A DNA stretch of 64,000 nt from Mrakia gelida (Eukaryota; Basidiomycota; Tremellomycetes; Cystofilobasidiales; Mrakiaceae), in contig BRON01000001.1 in NCBI GenBank assembly GCA_024345305.1, forward strand, positions 744,001-808,000, read 5' to 3'. Below are positions 1 through 12,678 of the stretch, piece by piece (the stretch's first letter is position 1; each line of letters begins with the position of its first letter). The position numbers were made by a program, and so were the translations under genes. Below the pieces are notes generated by a model. That model had not been told where the DNA came from, made no database searches, and saw only the letters and a program-made list of their open reading frames with translations.

Positions 1-759
1 CAAGAAACCTGTACAGTTACCACCGCCCGCTTCTGCAGTTTTGGAAGGACTCTCGATTTAGAAGCTGAGAGTTCAAACGAGGGAGGAAAGCGAGGGCTGA
101 ACGAGACATCGAGCTGGCAAGCTCTCCTCGAACCGCTCTGCCTACAGAAAGCTGGTAAAGTGGCGGGGGTCTGATCTCTACGACTGGATGTGACCCTAGA
201 GAACGTTCTTCCAAAGCTGAAAGCTCAAGAAGAGGTCAAAGGAAGGTATCGCGTCGGGAGGTCGTTCCTTGGCGCGCTGATTATCGAGGTGAAGTCCTCG
301 ACGATGACTGGAAAGAGGTCTGAGCAAATCCTCTGCCTGCCTCGAGATCCAGGGATTCGAAGTATACCAGTGTTCCTGGTCCCGAAGCGTATCTAGGAGT
401 CAGAGCCGCCATAATCGACCAGGAACCGAGGGGGAGAGGGGGGAGGCGAAAACGTGAGGTTCGATTTCGTCCGAGCTCACTCACCTCTTTGCTTGGTTTT
501 GAGGGATTTCTCTATACCAACCACCACCGGAGCCTTGGCCTGTGTCTCTTCCATCCGCCAAGGTTCAGCGTCCTGAAAATGTTCGCTCCCCTCCAACCAT
601 CATCGTCTGATTCCTATCAGCAAAACGTCTCGACCTCGCCTCCGGTCCTTCCTTCCCTCGCTCCCTTCCCTTCACCTTCCCTCTTCGGGTCCAGGCTCTC
701 GATCCTCAGCCTCGCTCTCAGGCCAGCTCACCACTTCCACCACCTCCAACTTCAAAATC
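1..759. other. Upstream region of the ENA ATPase gene, no gene resolved
   Basis: No convincing coding sequence is visible on either strand. From about 640 to 759 the plus strand is strongly pyrimidine-rich (runs of CTC, TTCC and CACC), which matches the CT-rich leaders in front of other start codons in this window, so this part is probably promoter and 5' leader of the ATPase gene starting at 760. The open frames here are short and lack the codon pattern of the surrounding genes. Confidence 0.5.
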
Positions 760-3700
760 ATGGCTCACACCAATATCTTTGTCGCTCCTGCTCCTCCCCT
801 TCCTGGACCAGCTCATACGACTGATGCTGAGGAAATCGTCAAGGCCCTCAAGTCCAACGTTCGTCTCGGTCTCTCGGATGCCAAAGCGCTCGAGCTCAAG
901 GGAATTTACGGTCTCAACCAGATCAAACCTCCTGAGAAGCCATCAGTGAGTTCACCTTCCCCTAGCTGGTCGTTCCTTGGTCTCGTACGAGCGAGCGAGC
1001 TCGTCGAGAAGGAGGGAGGGGCCGGCTGCAGCGAAAGCGAGCTGACTTTGATCTTCCTCCTCCTCGTCTTCTATCTCAGCCTTGGAAACTTCTCGGTCGT
1101 CAAGTCGCCAACGCTATGACGTGAGATCTTACCTTCCCAGCTCTCGCGTAGAGTCAACAAGTGACTGATGATATCCTTCTTTCTCTCCCTCAGCGTCGTT
1201 CTTCTCGCCTGCATGGCCGTCTCTGTTCGTCTGCTCTTCCCTCCTTCCCTCCGATTCGATCGAACCCATGCTCACGCCTCCCTCTCTCGCTTTATCTACT
1301 CAGTTCGGAACTCAAGACTGGATTGAAGCGGGAGTCATCTTCGCTCTCGTCGTCCTCAACGTCTCAGGCGAGTACCGTCGATCTACTCCGCGTCGCTTCG
1401 TTGTTTGGCTGACCTGCTCACTCCCTCTCTCTTCCTGGATCTCGCAGTTGGATTCTTCCAAGAGTGGAAAGCAGAGAAGACAGTCGCTGCTCTCGCCTCC
1501 GTCGGATCTCCCACTGCTACAGTCATTCGTCACGACGCTGCCGGCAAGGCTGGGAGCGATGGAATCACGTCGACGATTGAGGTTGAGGACGTCGTCCCGT
1601 GAGTTCCTTGCTTCTTCTCCTCAACCGTGCTGCGAACTGACCAGAAACCCCGTCTTTCTCTTCACCAGCGGAGACATCATCCTCCTCAGCAACGGAGACG
1701 TTGTCCCAGCCGACGCTCGAATCATCCCCGACTACATCTCCGCTCTCGAAACCGACGAGGCTCTCCTCACTGGAGAATCGCTCCCCGTCTCGAAAAAGAC
1801 TGCTCTTCTTACTGAGGTTGAGTGCCCTGTCGGAGATAAGAAGAACATGGTCAGTCTGCTCTGGGCTCCCTCTTTTTCGTCGCGTGGAAAGGAAGCTGAC
1901 GACCCTCGTTTTCATTCGTTCGACGCGTCTAGGTCTTCGCCGGATCTCAAGTCACCAAGGGTCGAGCTCGCTGCATCGTCGTCGCCACTGGAATGGGAAC
2001 CGAGCTTGGGAAGATCGCCGAGGCGATGGAGAGGAAGGAGGTCATCAAAATTACTGGATTCCGAGCCAAATGGTACAAGTTCAAGGTCATTCTCGGAGTT
2101 GCAGGAACCACACCTCTTCAGATCAAGCTCAACACTCTCGCCTACATCCTCCTCGGAATCGCTCTTCTCCTCGCCTTCGTTGTGGTAGCTTCTACTGCCT
2201 TCACGGACGTGCCCATGTCCAGTTCGTTTCAACTCCTCCCTTTCTCGAACTCTCGACTTCTTTGCTGACCCATCTCTGCTCTTCCTCTTCTTTCAGTGGC
2301 TACCTACGCCGTCGCTACCGCCGTCTCGATCCTTCCCACCTCTCTCATCGCCGTCGTCTCGCTTACACTCGCCACCGCTTCTCGAGAGCTCGCCTCGAAG
2401 AACGCCCTCGTTCGACGAATGGATGCCATCGAGTCGCTTTCGGTCGTGACCGACATCTGTTCAGATAAGACGGGTACGATTACTGTTGGGAAGATGGGTG
2501 AGTGCTCTTATAAAGTCCGCGAGTCGAAGGGATCGTGCGAGTCGTCCGCGTCGCGTTCTCGGCGAGCTGACCCTCACGCTTCGCCTCCGTTCTTTCTTCG
2601 CAGTCGTCAAGAAGGCTTGGATCCCGGTCTCTACGGCCTTCCCTACCCAGGAACGAGCTGCTCAGATCGACATCGTTCGAGGACAGGCCTATGCTGCCGA
2701 GTCGGGTTCTGAGTCAGTTCTTCCTCCATCCCTCCTCCTCTCTTCTTGCGAGACGCGTCCTCCTTTCCCCGTTCACTCGTCTGACTCTGAGCCTCCTTCC
2801 TCTTTTCCAGCCCCTTCTACCCTCGAGGAACCGTTCGAGCTCTCACTCAGTCTCGAATCCCCGGTCGAACTCAAACCACCGACTCCGGAATCACCACTCT
2901 CTCGACGACTTCCGAGGAGCAAGAAGAGGAAGACGACATCAGCTCGGAGGACGTCATCCGACCCAGCGAGATGGAGGACGCGTTCAGGAACCTGGTCCTC
3001 TGCTCCAGTCTCTGCAACATGGCTACGATCCACAAGGGGAAGGAGGATCGATGGGAGGCTGCTGGAGACGCGACTGGTTCGTTCGACTCTCTCTTCGTTC
3101 TTACCCACTCGCTGACCTCTCGTTCGTCTTTATCTTCTTTTCAACAGAAATCGCTCTTCAGGTCTTCGCTCACAAGCTCGGTTACGGAAAGCCCCATCTC
3201 ACCCACCCCAAGAAGAGGTCCGCTGTCGGTGGAGATCACCTCGCCGCCGTCGAGACTCGAACGAGCGAGAACGGAGGAGCCAAGAAGATCGCTATGGACG
3301 GACACTACGAGATGGTTGTCGAGCACCCCTTCGACTCCTCGGTCAAGAGGATGAGCACTGTGAGTAGAAACCCTCCTTTCCCTCCATCCTCGAATCGTCA
3401 AGCTGACTCCCTTCCCCTTTCTCGTTTCGCAGGTCTGGAAGTACGAGGACTCCCAAGCCGCCGAGAAGGCCGACATGCTGGTCTTCATGAAGGGAGCCGT
3501 CGAGCGAATCCTCGACCGGTGCTCGTTCGTCGGACTCAGCCCGGATACTCAAGTCAAGATCGACGACGAGAAACGAGAGGAGATCATCGCTCGAATGGAC
3601 ACGCTCGCTGCCGAAGGCCTTCGAGTCCTCGGTCTCGGAGCTCGGGTCATGCCTCGAGAGATGGAGGACGAGGTCAGGGAGATGAAGCGAGATAATCTCG

Positions 3701-5878
3701 AGAAGGAGTTCTGCTTCTTGGGTCTCGTCGGAATCTAGTGAGTTCGAGTCTTGTTTCGCGTCGAATCGAGAAAGCACGAGACTGACGAACGACTCCCTTC
3801 TATCTTCGACTCTCAGCGATCCTCCTCGACCTCAGTCTCGTGGAGCCGTCCTCGAGAGTCAGCAAGCTGGATTGACCGTTCGAATGCTCACTGGAGATCG
3901 TGAGTCTTTGATCCTTCGACCTGCTCGCTACCTCGATCTTCTCTCAAACTGACCTTCCCCTTCCCTCTACTCCATCCAGACCCCGCTACCGCCGCCGCCA
4001 TCTCCCTCTCCGTTGGAATCCTCGACGCTCAAGCTCCAGCTGGAGCTGTGATGACCGGAATGCAGTTCGACGCTCTCACCGAGGAAGAGATCGACGCTCT
4101 TCCTTCCCTCCCTATCGTCGTCGCTCGATGTGCTCCCGAGACCAAGGTCCGAATGGTCGAGGCTATCCATCGAAGGAACATCGAGGGTATGCGCTGCAGC
4201 TCTGTGATGACCGGTTCGTACCTTTTCCGAGCCATCCCTCGCCTCGAGCGATCACCTTTCTCGTCGAGTCGAGCTCATCTTCAATCCTCGCGTGTACTGA
4301 CTCTCCTCTTCCTTTCTTCAATCATAGGTGACGGAGTGAACGACTGCCCTGCTCTCAAGCGAGCTGATATCGGTTTCGCCATGGGCCAGAACGGATCCGA
4401 CGTCGCGAAGGGTGAGTTGGTTCGACGCGTCGAAAGCACAAGTTGGAACTCTCGCTGATCCTGCTGCCTCCTCTCCTCAGGTGCCGCCGATATTGTCCTC
4501 GCCGATGATAACTTCGTGAGTGGATACTCTCTCGTCGCCTCCAGTCTCCGAGCGAGAAAGATCGTGAGATGAACCGCGTCGAACTGACAACTTCTCTTCC
4601 CCTTCTTCCAGGCTACCATCACTCGAGCTATCAAGAAGGGACGAGGAGTGTTGATGAACCTCCAGAAGTTCTTGCTCTTCCTTCTCTCCGGTAACATCGC
4701 CGAGGTGGTCGTTCTCGGTGAGTCTCGCTTTTTGCTTCGCCTCGCCCCTCTTCATTCGAAAGCTCGAAGCTGATCAGCCTTTCCTCCTCGTTCGTTCGTA
4801 GTCGTCGGACTCGCTTTCAAGGATCGCGATGGATACTCCGTCTACCCTATCAACCCCGTCACCGCTCTCTTCGGTGAGTGCTGCTCTCTCGCTTTGCTCG
4901 AACGCGTTTTCAATCGCAATTCGAGGCTCACGCGTCTCGTCTTCGTCGCTTCTTTTCCTCCTTCAGTCAACACCATCGCCGCTGGACCTCCTGCGCTCGC
5001 TCTCGGACTTGAGCAGACTGCTTCCGATGCCATGTTCAAGGGACCTACCTCGTTCAGGACCATCTTCACCCTTGGATGGTGGGCCGAGTGAGTTCAAACC
5101 TCGACGCGTCTGCTCGTTTGCTCCTAGCTCACCCTCTTCCCCTCTTCTTTTCCCCCTCTTTCTCGCCATTTCCCCCCTCTCTCTCAGCCTGTTCTTCTAC
5201 GGTTTCCTCATGGGAAGTCTCACGATCCTCAACTTCGTCATCGTCGTCTTCGCCACCAACATCGTTGGAGAGAAGGGAGACCTTGGATTTGGATGCAACG
5301 ACGGAGGCTATGAGCCTAGGTGCGAAAACGTATACCGCGGTCGAGCCACTGGTTTCGCTACCTTAACTCTCGTTATCATGCTTCACGCCTGTGAGTAGCC
5401 GGCGTCCACCGCTTTCTTCTGGCTCTTCTTTCGCGCCTCGAGCTCACTTTTCGTTCCCTCTTTCTTCGTTCGTTTTCAGTCGAGTGCAAGCATCTCGAGC
5501 GAAGCATCTTCCACATGAACCTCCTGGACAACAAGATCCTCCTGTGGTCGTCCGGAATCTGTGCTCTCTCGGTCTTCCCTATCATCTACATCCCCGTCAT
5601 CTCCGACTACGGTGAGCCTCTCTCTCCCCCGTCTGTCGAATCGAGTCGACGCTGAGCTCTCTTCTCCTTTCTTTCCTTTCCTTTCAGTCTTCCAACTCAC
5701 CGGCATCGGGTGGGAGTGGGGACTCGTTGCCGCCGCCGTCCTCGTTCACCTCGCCTCGACCGAGCTCTGGAAGTGCGGACGACGATTCGCCAGCCGCAAG
5801 AACAACGGAGGAGGAAAGGTCGTGACGGAGAAGAACCTCCCTCGATTCGACACCGCCAACGAGGGAGAGAAGTTCTGA
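760..5878 (+). CDS. ENA1: ENA-type (P-type IID) Na+/K+ efflux ATPase, about 18 exons
   Basis: This is a plasma-membrane P-type ATPase that should export Na+ or K+ using ATP. Exons visible include 760-945, 1080-1120, 1194-1224, 1304-1367, 1448-1598, 1669-1849, 1933-2221 and 2297-2497, continuing to the TGA at 5876-5878. The start ATG at 760 follows a CT-rich leader. The spliced protein shows the actuator loop LLTGES, the phosphorylation motif CSDKTGTIT near 2457-2480, the nucleotide-domain motif FMKGAVERIL, the hinge GDGVNDCPALKRADIGFAMG near 4330, and paired C-terminal membrane helices. The combination SDKTGTIT...GKM...KAWIP and the absence of a long N-terminal extension point to the fungal ENA family rather than PMR1 or PMA1. 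The intron after 1367 starts with GC instead of GT. An acidic stretch rich in Glu and Asp lies before MEDAFRNLVLCSS (around 2920-3020). Ion preference cannot be told from sequence. Confidence 0.93.
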
Positions 5879-6256
5879 CTCGAGCTGTCTCTTTCTCGCA
5901 TCTGTACATCACCATCCACCTTCTTAAATAGGCGTTTATCTCGCTCTTCCACTGTATTTATCCTCCCACCTTCATCTCCTCCTTTGTACCTTTCCTTTCC
6001 GCGTCGCTCTCGTTTACTACCCGAGTACGTGTTATCTCGTTTGCTTCTGACCTCGAAGTATAGATATGCTTGTTCGAACCACTGGGCTCGCTCTTTCGCT
6101 TGAAGGTGAGGAAGATGAGCGGAAAAGGAAACAGACAGTCTCGACGTTGAGCCACGAGCGTTCGATTGACGCGTCGCTCACAACGCGTTCCTCTCTCATG
6201 CCTATACACTGCTAAACACGAGGTAACGCAGCCGAGGAGTGTCTTATCTATACCTG
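5879..6256. other. Convergent 3' region between ENA ATPase and the next minus-strand gene
   Basis: This interval separates two genes that converge, so it should hold both 3' untranslated ends. No coding sequence is supported. One copy of the GACGCGTC palindrome lies at 6168-6175. Confidence 0.4.
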
Positions 6257-6919
6257 CTAGCTACTCCTTCCGCCTCGTCCCCTACAAGCTCTTCCTCCTC
6301 CGCCAGCAGGCGCTCCTCCTCGGCGGCTCTCCCTCTCTTCGACCCTTCCTCCAGGGGCGCAATGGTAGCTGAACCGATTCGAAGAGAACCAGAAGTACGT
6401 CCGAGTTAGCTCGTATCCAAAACCTCTCCAGAGTAGCGAGCTCGAACCAGAGACGAGAGATTCACCAAGGCAGAGGATCGCGGTCAGAACGACCACCACC
6501 GGGGCCATACTCAACGCGAGCCATCCGTCTCCCCCTCCGCCAAAGAACATAACCTGGCCAATCCCTAGCCCATCGAACTCTGCAACTCTACAGAGCGTGT
6601 GAGCTTGATACCACCCTTCCGACGGCTTGGGAGTGACGACGTTTCGCCGAACAAAGAAAGGGAGGAGCAGCTTGGAGTTGATGAGGACGGAGAGGGGGAA
6701 GTAGAAGATCCAGAACAAGCCTGAGATGCGAGAGAAGGTTGGATCGTCGGTTTCGATGAAGATGTTGGGGAGGAGGAGGGTGTAAGGGATGAGGGAGGTG
6801 AGGAAGAGGTAGGGGAGGAGGGTGCGAAGGGGAGAGGGGGATGAGGGGGAGGAGGAGCGGAAGAGGGAGTGGAAGGTTCGGGTGAGGATGTTGGTGGTGA
6901 TTCTGCTGGAGGAGGTCAT
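6257..6919 (-). CDS. Orphan multi-pass membrane protein, 220 aa, intronless
   Basis: I do not recognise the family. The single open frame starts at an ATG at 6919-6917, directly preceded on the minus strand by a long CT-rich leader like those of confirmed genes here, and stops at 6257. Predicted hydrophobic segments are around residues 33-51, 64-85 and 130-150 (LALSMAPVVVVLTAILCLG). The N-terminus is Ser/Thr/Arg-rich and the C-terminus ends in a low-complexity Gly/Arg-rich tail, so that tail may not be under strong constraint. The gene converges with the ENA ATPase. A missed upstream exon is possible. Confidence 0.55.
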   Translation of the reverse strand: MTSSSRITTNILTRTFHSLFRSSSPSSPSPLRTLLPYLFLTSLIPYTLLLPNIFIETDDPTFSRISGLFWIFYFPLSVLINSKLLLPFFVRRNVVTPKPSEGWYQAHTLCRVAEFDGLGIGQVMFFGGGGDGWLALSMAPVVVVLTAILCLGESLVSGSSSLLWRGFGYELTRTYFWFSSNRFSYHCAPGGRVEERESRRGGAPAGGGGRACRGRGGRSS

Positions 6920-7862
6920 CCAGGCGGAGGTGGACTCAAGTCGAAGGAAGGTGGTGGGTGGTGGAGGGAGGGAAGGAAGAGAAAGGGAGCATGAGGAAGG
7001 GCGAGGTCGAAGGAGGAACTCCGACGGATGGTGAGTCGCGCTCGTCTATTTTGGCTCGTCCGTCATCCAAAAGTCGAAGAAGCTGGTTTGAAGGAGAGAA
7101 GTGGATCTGGAGGACTGAAAGGTGATATCTCCTGGGGCCGAGACAGACGAGGGAGAGAGATAGGGAGGTCGAGCGTGTCAGGATCGAGACGGCGAAGCTG
7201 CTCGAGAAGTCGAAGATCTGGACTGTACCGACCGAGAGTCCACAGCGAAGAGCTGTACGGAGATAATCGAGGGAAGCGCCTGCAGCAGCACGAGGAGAGC
7301 GAGTTCATCCGAGAGCGAAAGCTGGAGGAGGAGGAGGCGGAGGGGAGAGGGCAAGGAGGGAGGGAGCCTGGAGGAAAGATGTTGACCTCGCCGTGTTCCC
7401 TTCCCCGTCCTGCGAGAAAAGTGGTTGCGAGCGATCAAGATTCAAGAGAGTGAGGCAGAGCACGGACGAGCTCAATACGAGAATGAGTCTGAAGAAAATC
7501 TTGCGCAGGCTGCGTCGGCGTTGAGGTCGAGAACGAGGGAGGAAGCGTCGAGCTCACCCGAAACACCTCCACCGACCTCCTCCCTCAGTCCTCCTCCTCC
7601 TCCCAGCTTCCAGGTCGCGTTGACTCTACACAGCCGAGAGTTACTTGAGAAACCTTTCACCTTTCCACTCTAGCTCCAGGAACGCTTCTGCTTTTCAATT
7701 TGCTGTTTTGCTTCAGGACCAGCTCGTCGGACCTGATCGAAACGAGCCCTGAGTCTACTTCTTTCCTCAAGAGCCGCTTCCTTCACTACTCTCTCTCCTT
7801 CACTCCCAACAACATCCTTCACCCTTCCCACTTTACGAACTCACCTTCCCTGCTCATCCGCT
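6920..7862. other. Intergenic region with unresolved coding potential
   Basis: From 6920 to about 7030 the minus strand is CT-rich and is probably the leader of the gene at 6257-6919. Between about 7390 and 7611 the plus strand reads as an Ala/Glu-rich helical stretch (REKWLRAIKIQESEAEHG and onward) ending in a Pro/Ser run and a possible donor after 7611. I could not connect it to a start codon or to the exon at 7863, and a purine-rich strand will read as charged helix by chance, so I do not call a gene. Confidence 0.3.
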
Positions 7863-9284
7863 ATGTATACCTCCTGCATCCTCCCTCGACTTGTGGGAGC
7901 CCTCCTTCGACGGACTACGACCTCCTCTCCCTCTCCCCAACCTTCTTCCATCCTCGCTTCCCCTCCCTCCGACTTCTACCTCCAGCAGGCTGCTTACCAC
8001 TTCCCCTCCACCTCGACCCTTCGCCACTCGCCCTCACATCCTCCTTCTCCCTTCGTATGGAGAGTAGACTCCCTCGGAAGCTTCGTTAAAGCCGGAAACA
8101 ACCTCGTTCCTCTCCTCAACCTCCTTCTCGGTTTGGTCGTCTTCTTCGTTCTCGTGGATGACAGGTGAGTTCGAGCAAAGTGTGCTTTGAGTCGAAGAAG
8201 ACAGCTGGAAAGGGATGCAACAAAGCTGGTTGCTGGGAGAAGGAAGGGAAGGGCGTTCGGATGAGCTCTCCTCGGCTCGTTCCTGATCAAGAAGCTCACC
8301 TCGTCCGTTTCCTCCCTCTTCGCATCAGGGCCGACAACATCCTCAGCAACTGGTGCAACTCGCCCTCCTCCCTTCCTATCGACCCTCCCTCTCATCAATC
8401 TCATTCTGGCGACGTCAAAGGTCGCTCTTCCGCCCTCGTCGACGTCTCCCAGCTCGACGAGAAGGTCGACTCCCTCGCCGCTCCGACTCAACCTCAAAAA
8501 CGATCTCGGAAGTTCACCTCAGTCTTCGAGGAAGCCCTCCTCCTCACCATCATCGTCTCAGTAATGCTCTCGATGATCTTCGTGTGAGTCCAAGCGCCTT
8601 CTTCACCTCGTCGTGATCTCTCTCTCCGTCTCCGGCTGAATCCGTCGACGCGTCGCTTGAGCTGACCTCTGCCTTGCTTCCCTTTCCTCGTCCACTCACT
8701 CTGCTCCAGATCCAACTCGGTCTTCGACAACTTCGCCATGCACCTCCCTCCAACCATCGATCTCACCCTCCTTCTCCCTCTCGCCGCCCACTTCGCCTCC
8801 TTCACCTTGCTCGTCCTTTTCCTCCTCGTACGTCCCCCGCTCTCCCTCGGCTCGAACCCCTCCTCGTCGATCCTTTCCTCTCCTGTCGTTGTTCACGTGA
8901 CTGATCTCCTCTCGCTCCACTCTTCGTTCATTCATTCCCCTCGTCCGACCGAACAGTCCTCCCTCCTCTTCATCCTCCTCTCATCCCTCCTCAGCACCTG
9001 CAACCGGTCAAGAACCTCTCCAGCAGCTCCTCCCTCTTTACTCTCTGATCTCCATCATGTCCCTCGTGCTCCTCGCGACGACAGGTCTCTCCCGCTTCCC
9101 TCTCGCCATCGTCACCCTCCTTCGACCCTCGTTCTCGACGGCGAACTTCGATCTCCCTCACCTCGCGCTGCTCGTTCTGGAACCGGGAACGTTGGTTCTG
9201 CTGGGTGCGTGGGTGGCGTGGAGGTCGAAGGTGGAGGTGAAGGACATGAGACGAGGTATGAGGAGAGGAGAGGAGGTTGTTTGA
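7863..9284 (+). CDS. Orphan multi-pass membrane protein (about five helices), spliced
   Basis: No family is recognised. The ATG at 7863 opens exon 1 (7863-8164), which joins exon 2 (8329-8583) and exon 3 (8710-8827) through GTGAGT donors and CAG acceptors with consistent phases. The last exon ends at the TGA 9282-9284. Hydrophobic stretches are LVPLLNLLLGLVVFFVLV (exon 1), LLLTIIVSVMLSMIFV (exon 2), LTLLLPLAAHFASFTLLVLF (exon 3), and two more in the last exon, including LALLVLEPGTLVLLGAWVAW. The end of intron 3 is uncertain: an acceptor at about 8957 has a good branch site but the wrong frame, while one near 9021 keeps the frame that encodes the last helices. The first 60 residues are Ser/Pro-rich, so an upstream start cannot be excluded. 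Confidence 0.6.
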
Positions 9285-9671
9285 GACGCGTCGAGCCTTG
9301 CCTCTTTCGTCGTTTTGCTTTGGTTTCGTTTCGTTTCTCGTCTTAATCTTGTACTACATACGTGCGCATGGTTTTGCATCCGAATTAGAAGCGGTAGTAT
9401 ATATATGCACGCTCCTGTCTGAGCCGTTCGTTCTCGAAAACGTTGACCCTCTCGAAATGAAGTGCGACGAGGAAGGGCGAAGAACGAGGTCCGTCGTCTT
9501 CGTTCACAGCTCTCCGGCCCTCTTTCGTCCAACCGATCTCGATCTACGCAAGATCATCAGATCAATATCGACCGCGAGCACAAACCCAAAACACAAGAGA
9601 AACAAAAGCAAAGCGAACCGAAACGAAAGCATCTAAAAAACAAAGTCACCCAAACCTCCTCCTCAAGGTCA

Positions 9672-11934
9672 CTACTGCACCAACACCTTCTCCCTAATCT
9701 CCTCCTTCTGTCCCACCTCCACCTCCTCCAACTCTCCCTCCCCTTCATCCTCCTCAACCACCACCTCCGGAATCCTCTCCCTCTCCTTCTCCCTCTTCTC
9801 CAGCTCCACCTTCCTCTCAGCCCTCACCCTCTCCTCCTCAAGTTTCCCAACCCTATCCCTCGCCTCCCTCTCCTCCCCCTCCTCCAACTCAACCCTCTCC
9901 TTCTCAGCCGCCTCAACCCTCTCCCTCGCCTCCGTCTCCTCCTTCAGAAGTCTCTCCTCTCGCTCCTTCTCAGCCAAAGCAACCCGCTCTCGAGCTTCCG
10001 CTTCCTCCTTCTGAGCTTCCTTGACCATCGCGTCCAGCTCGGCTTTGAGCTCGGCTTCCTCGATCAAGGCGGCGTCCGGGTCGGCTGCGTTGCGAGCGAT
10101 CTCGCCACCGGAGGAGATGACAGCTTCGATTTCTGCGTGGTCGGCGAGAGCGTCGGCCATGTTGTCCATGGTGAGATCGATGTTGGCGCGTTGGAGGGAG
10201 GGGGAGGAGAGGAGAGTGACGAGAGTGGCGGTGGAGGTTTCGTAGGCTTTCATGATCTGAAAACGAAGAGGCCAAAGCGAAACCGGGATGTCAGCGTGCG
10301 AAGGCGAAAGGGAAGGAGTTCGACGAAACGAAACGCGGAAAAAGACGCGTTCGCGAGCGGAAACACTCACCTCGATATCCCCAGCAGCTGTCTCGACCTT
10401 GATGAGCACGTTCTGAACGATCTCGAGGCTACCGAGACGCTTGGCGAGGAGGTCTTCGTACGTCTTGCGAGAGCGGAGGTGCGAGAGAGCGATGGGTTTT
10501 TGGTTGTTCTTGAGCGAGTAGGAGAGTTTGTTGGATTGGCTGTTGAAGGCGAAAGAGCGATGGATGAAGAAGAGTGGTGGTGACAGAAGTGGAAGAGGGA
10601 GGAGAGTGGGTGGTGGGTGGATGGGTTGAGGTGCGTCAGTGACGGAAGGAGAGGATGGGAAGAGAGGGAAGGACGACGACGACGCGTCTCGTCGGAGGGA
10701 CGAAGGGAACTCACTCGTGGATCTTGACCTCGAGCTCTGAGATCTGAGCTTGAAGAGCGAGGAGGGTGGTGCTCATCTCGAGAACTCCATGGTCTACGGA
10801 GGAGATCGGAGGGATGGTGGTCGTGGTGAACGGGTCGAATTTGATGACCTTCGGACGAACAAAAGGAAACGTCGAAAGTCAGAAACGAGCTTCGTTCTCT
10901 CTCGAGCTACCTTTGATGAAAGAAAAGATCGTCCAATGAAACTCACGTGTCCCTCTCGCAACAGAACCTTCCTATCCCTCTCGAGGAACTTGAGCACGAC
11001 GTCGATCTCGTTGTTGGAGAGGACGACGTTGGGGAGAGCCTTGGACGCGAACGTCGAGCGGAAGGTAGCTGTCGAGAAGAGCATGTCGGTGATGGAGGAG
11101 TGAGGAAGGGTTTGGAAATGACTAATGAGGTTGTTGGCGGCTTTCTGTTTCGGTCGGTACGTACGTGAATCAAAAGGAAGAAGGCAGTCAAGGTTAGCTT
11201 CTCGAGTTTCAGGAAGAACGGACTGCGTCGTCTCGGTGGTTGTTGTTTGAACAGAAGACAAGCAAGCAAGCCGGATGAGGAGCGAAGGAAGGGGAAAAAA
11301 CTGACCTCGAGTGTAGATTTTACGACGTACTTCCCCTGAGCTTTGGTCCAACGCGATGCTGTTGAGGATTGAACGTACTCGTCCGAGCCGACGATGTTGA
11401 GTTGCTGAAGACCCCACCAGAGAGGCGAGACGATCAACGTCGACGCTATCCGGAAAGGGATGGAGGGGACGGCGAAGATGGACGAGGAGGCGGAGAGGAA
11501 CGATGATAGAGGGAGGAGGGATTGATCGGACACCATCTCGTTCTAAGAAAGAGATGAAAAGAGAGGCAGAAGGATCGTCAGGGTTTCCGGAAGGGAGCGA
11601 AGGGACGAAGGGAGAGCGAGGGAGGTGAGCTCACCACGACTGAACCCAAACCGATAGCTCTTCCTCCTCCTTCCTGCCTCAAAGCCTCAACCAGAGCATC
11701 CCCCACGTCTATCACGATAGCTCCTCCTGCTCCCTCTGTTGAAGGGAAGTAGGCCTTCTCTGAAGCTGCTTCGAGGACGGACTTCCACCAGACGAGGTTG
11801 GCTTGGAAACCAGGAGGGTTCGATCCTTTCTGAGGCCCAAAGTCCGAGTAGAGAACGATAAGACGGGCTGGGGAGACGGACGAGAACTGGGGGAGAGTGA
11901 GGATCGAGTGAGTTACGGTGGGAGTAGAGCTCAT
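9672..11934 (-). CDS. CHM7: Chm7/CHMP7-like ESCRT-III family protein, 6 exons
   Basis: Chm7 is the ESCRT-III-like protein recruited to the inner nuclear membrane for nuclear envelope surveillance and sealing. Exons on the minus strand are 11934-11635, 11542-11306, 11144-10947, 10848-10715, 10539-10371 and 10256-9672; they sum to 1623 nt, exactly 541 codons, and all phases agree. The N-terminal half carries the winged-helix-like region typical of CHMP7 (VLYSDFGPQKGSNPPGFQ, VWWKSVLE). The SNF7 part begins around ALQAQISELEVKI and includes LRSRKTYEDLLAKRLGSLEI and MDNMADALADHAEIE. The C-terminus is a long Glu/Arg-rich helix ending REKVLVQ. Calling it Chm7 rather than Snf7 or Vps20 rests on the extended N-terminal half. 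Confidence 0.85.
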
Positions 11935-12678
11935 GGCGAAGGAAGGGGAAGGGAGGGATGTGGTTAATGAACAAAAGGGACGGGAGAGCTCGAGCTCTCG
12001 AGGGCGGGCCTTTTGGGATTCGAGACCTCGCTCTCCTCCTTCTTCCGAACCCTTTTAGACAACTTTTCTCAACTCCCGACCATCTAGAACCAGTTTCAAG
12101 ACTTCCGACTTGAGGATGATCCCATCAGACTGAAAATCAAGCTCAGCTTTGGGCGAGAAAACGAGTCCTCAAAGCTGACCTGCCTGACCCTCCTCGTCGT
12201 CCCTCCTTCGGTCTCGTCTTCTCAGTCCTTCCTGCCAGGCTCGCCTTCACGTGGGACTTCTCGTCGACCTTCTCGTCCAATATATCAGAGCCCGCCATAT
12301 CGACTCCCCAGAGACCCCAGTCTGGCTGGCTTTCGGTCTTTCAAAACGACTGGTGTTGAGCTCGACCTTCCTTCGACGCCCCTAGGGCTCTCTCTTTCTC
12401 CCATCACCTCGGTCCACAGCTTCCCTCCTTCTGTGCCTCTCCTTCCTCTCCTCGGAGAGCCCTGCTTGTCTCTCTATCTCTACATCCTCTTCACCTCCAT
12501 CTCCCCTCGTCAACAGTCTCAGTCTTTCTAGCTTTGCGCTCGACGGCAGCGAAATCAAAGTCATCAAGAATCGAACGGACGAGCCGGCTCCCCCCTCCCT
12601 CCCCTGCCCTCTTTTCCCATCTGTTTCCCATGAAGCCACTCCCGAACCACCACCCCCTCTCATCTCATCTCTCTCACC
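11935..12678. other. Divergent promoter region between CHM7 and the methyltransferase gene
   Basis: The two flanking genes start outward from this interval, so it should contain both promoters. No coding sequence is supported. A CACGTG box (bHLH-type site) is present near 12249-12254. The last 200 bases before 12679 form a CT-rich leader on the plus strand. Confidence 0.45.

Noticed and set aside
6822..7034. Plus-strand charged frame upstream of the orphan at 7863
   Set aside because: It is antisense to the minus-strand leader and start of the membrane protein at 6257-6919.
9462..10583. 373-codon plus-strand Leu/Pro-rich frame
   Set aside because: It is antisense to the Glu-rich C-terminus of Chm7, whose six exons fit exactly.
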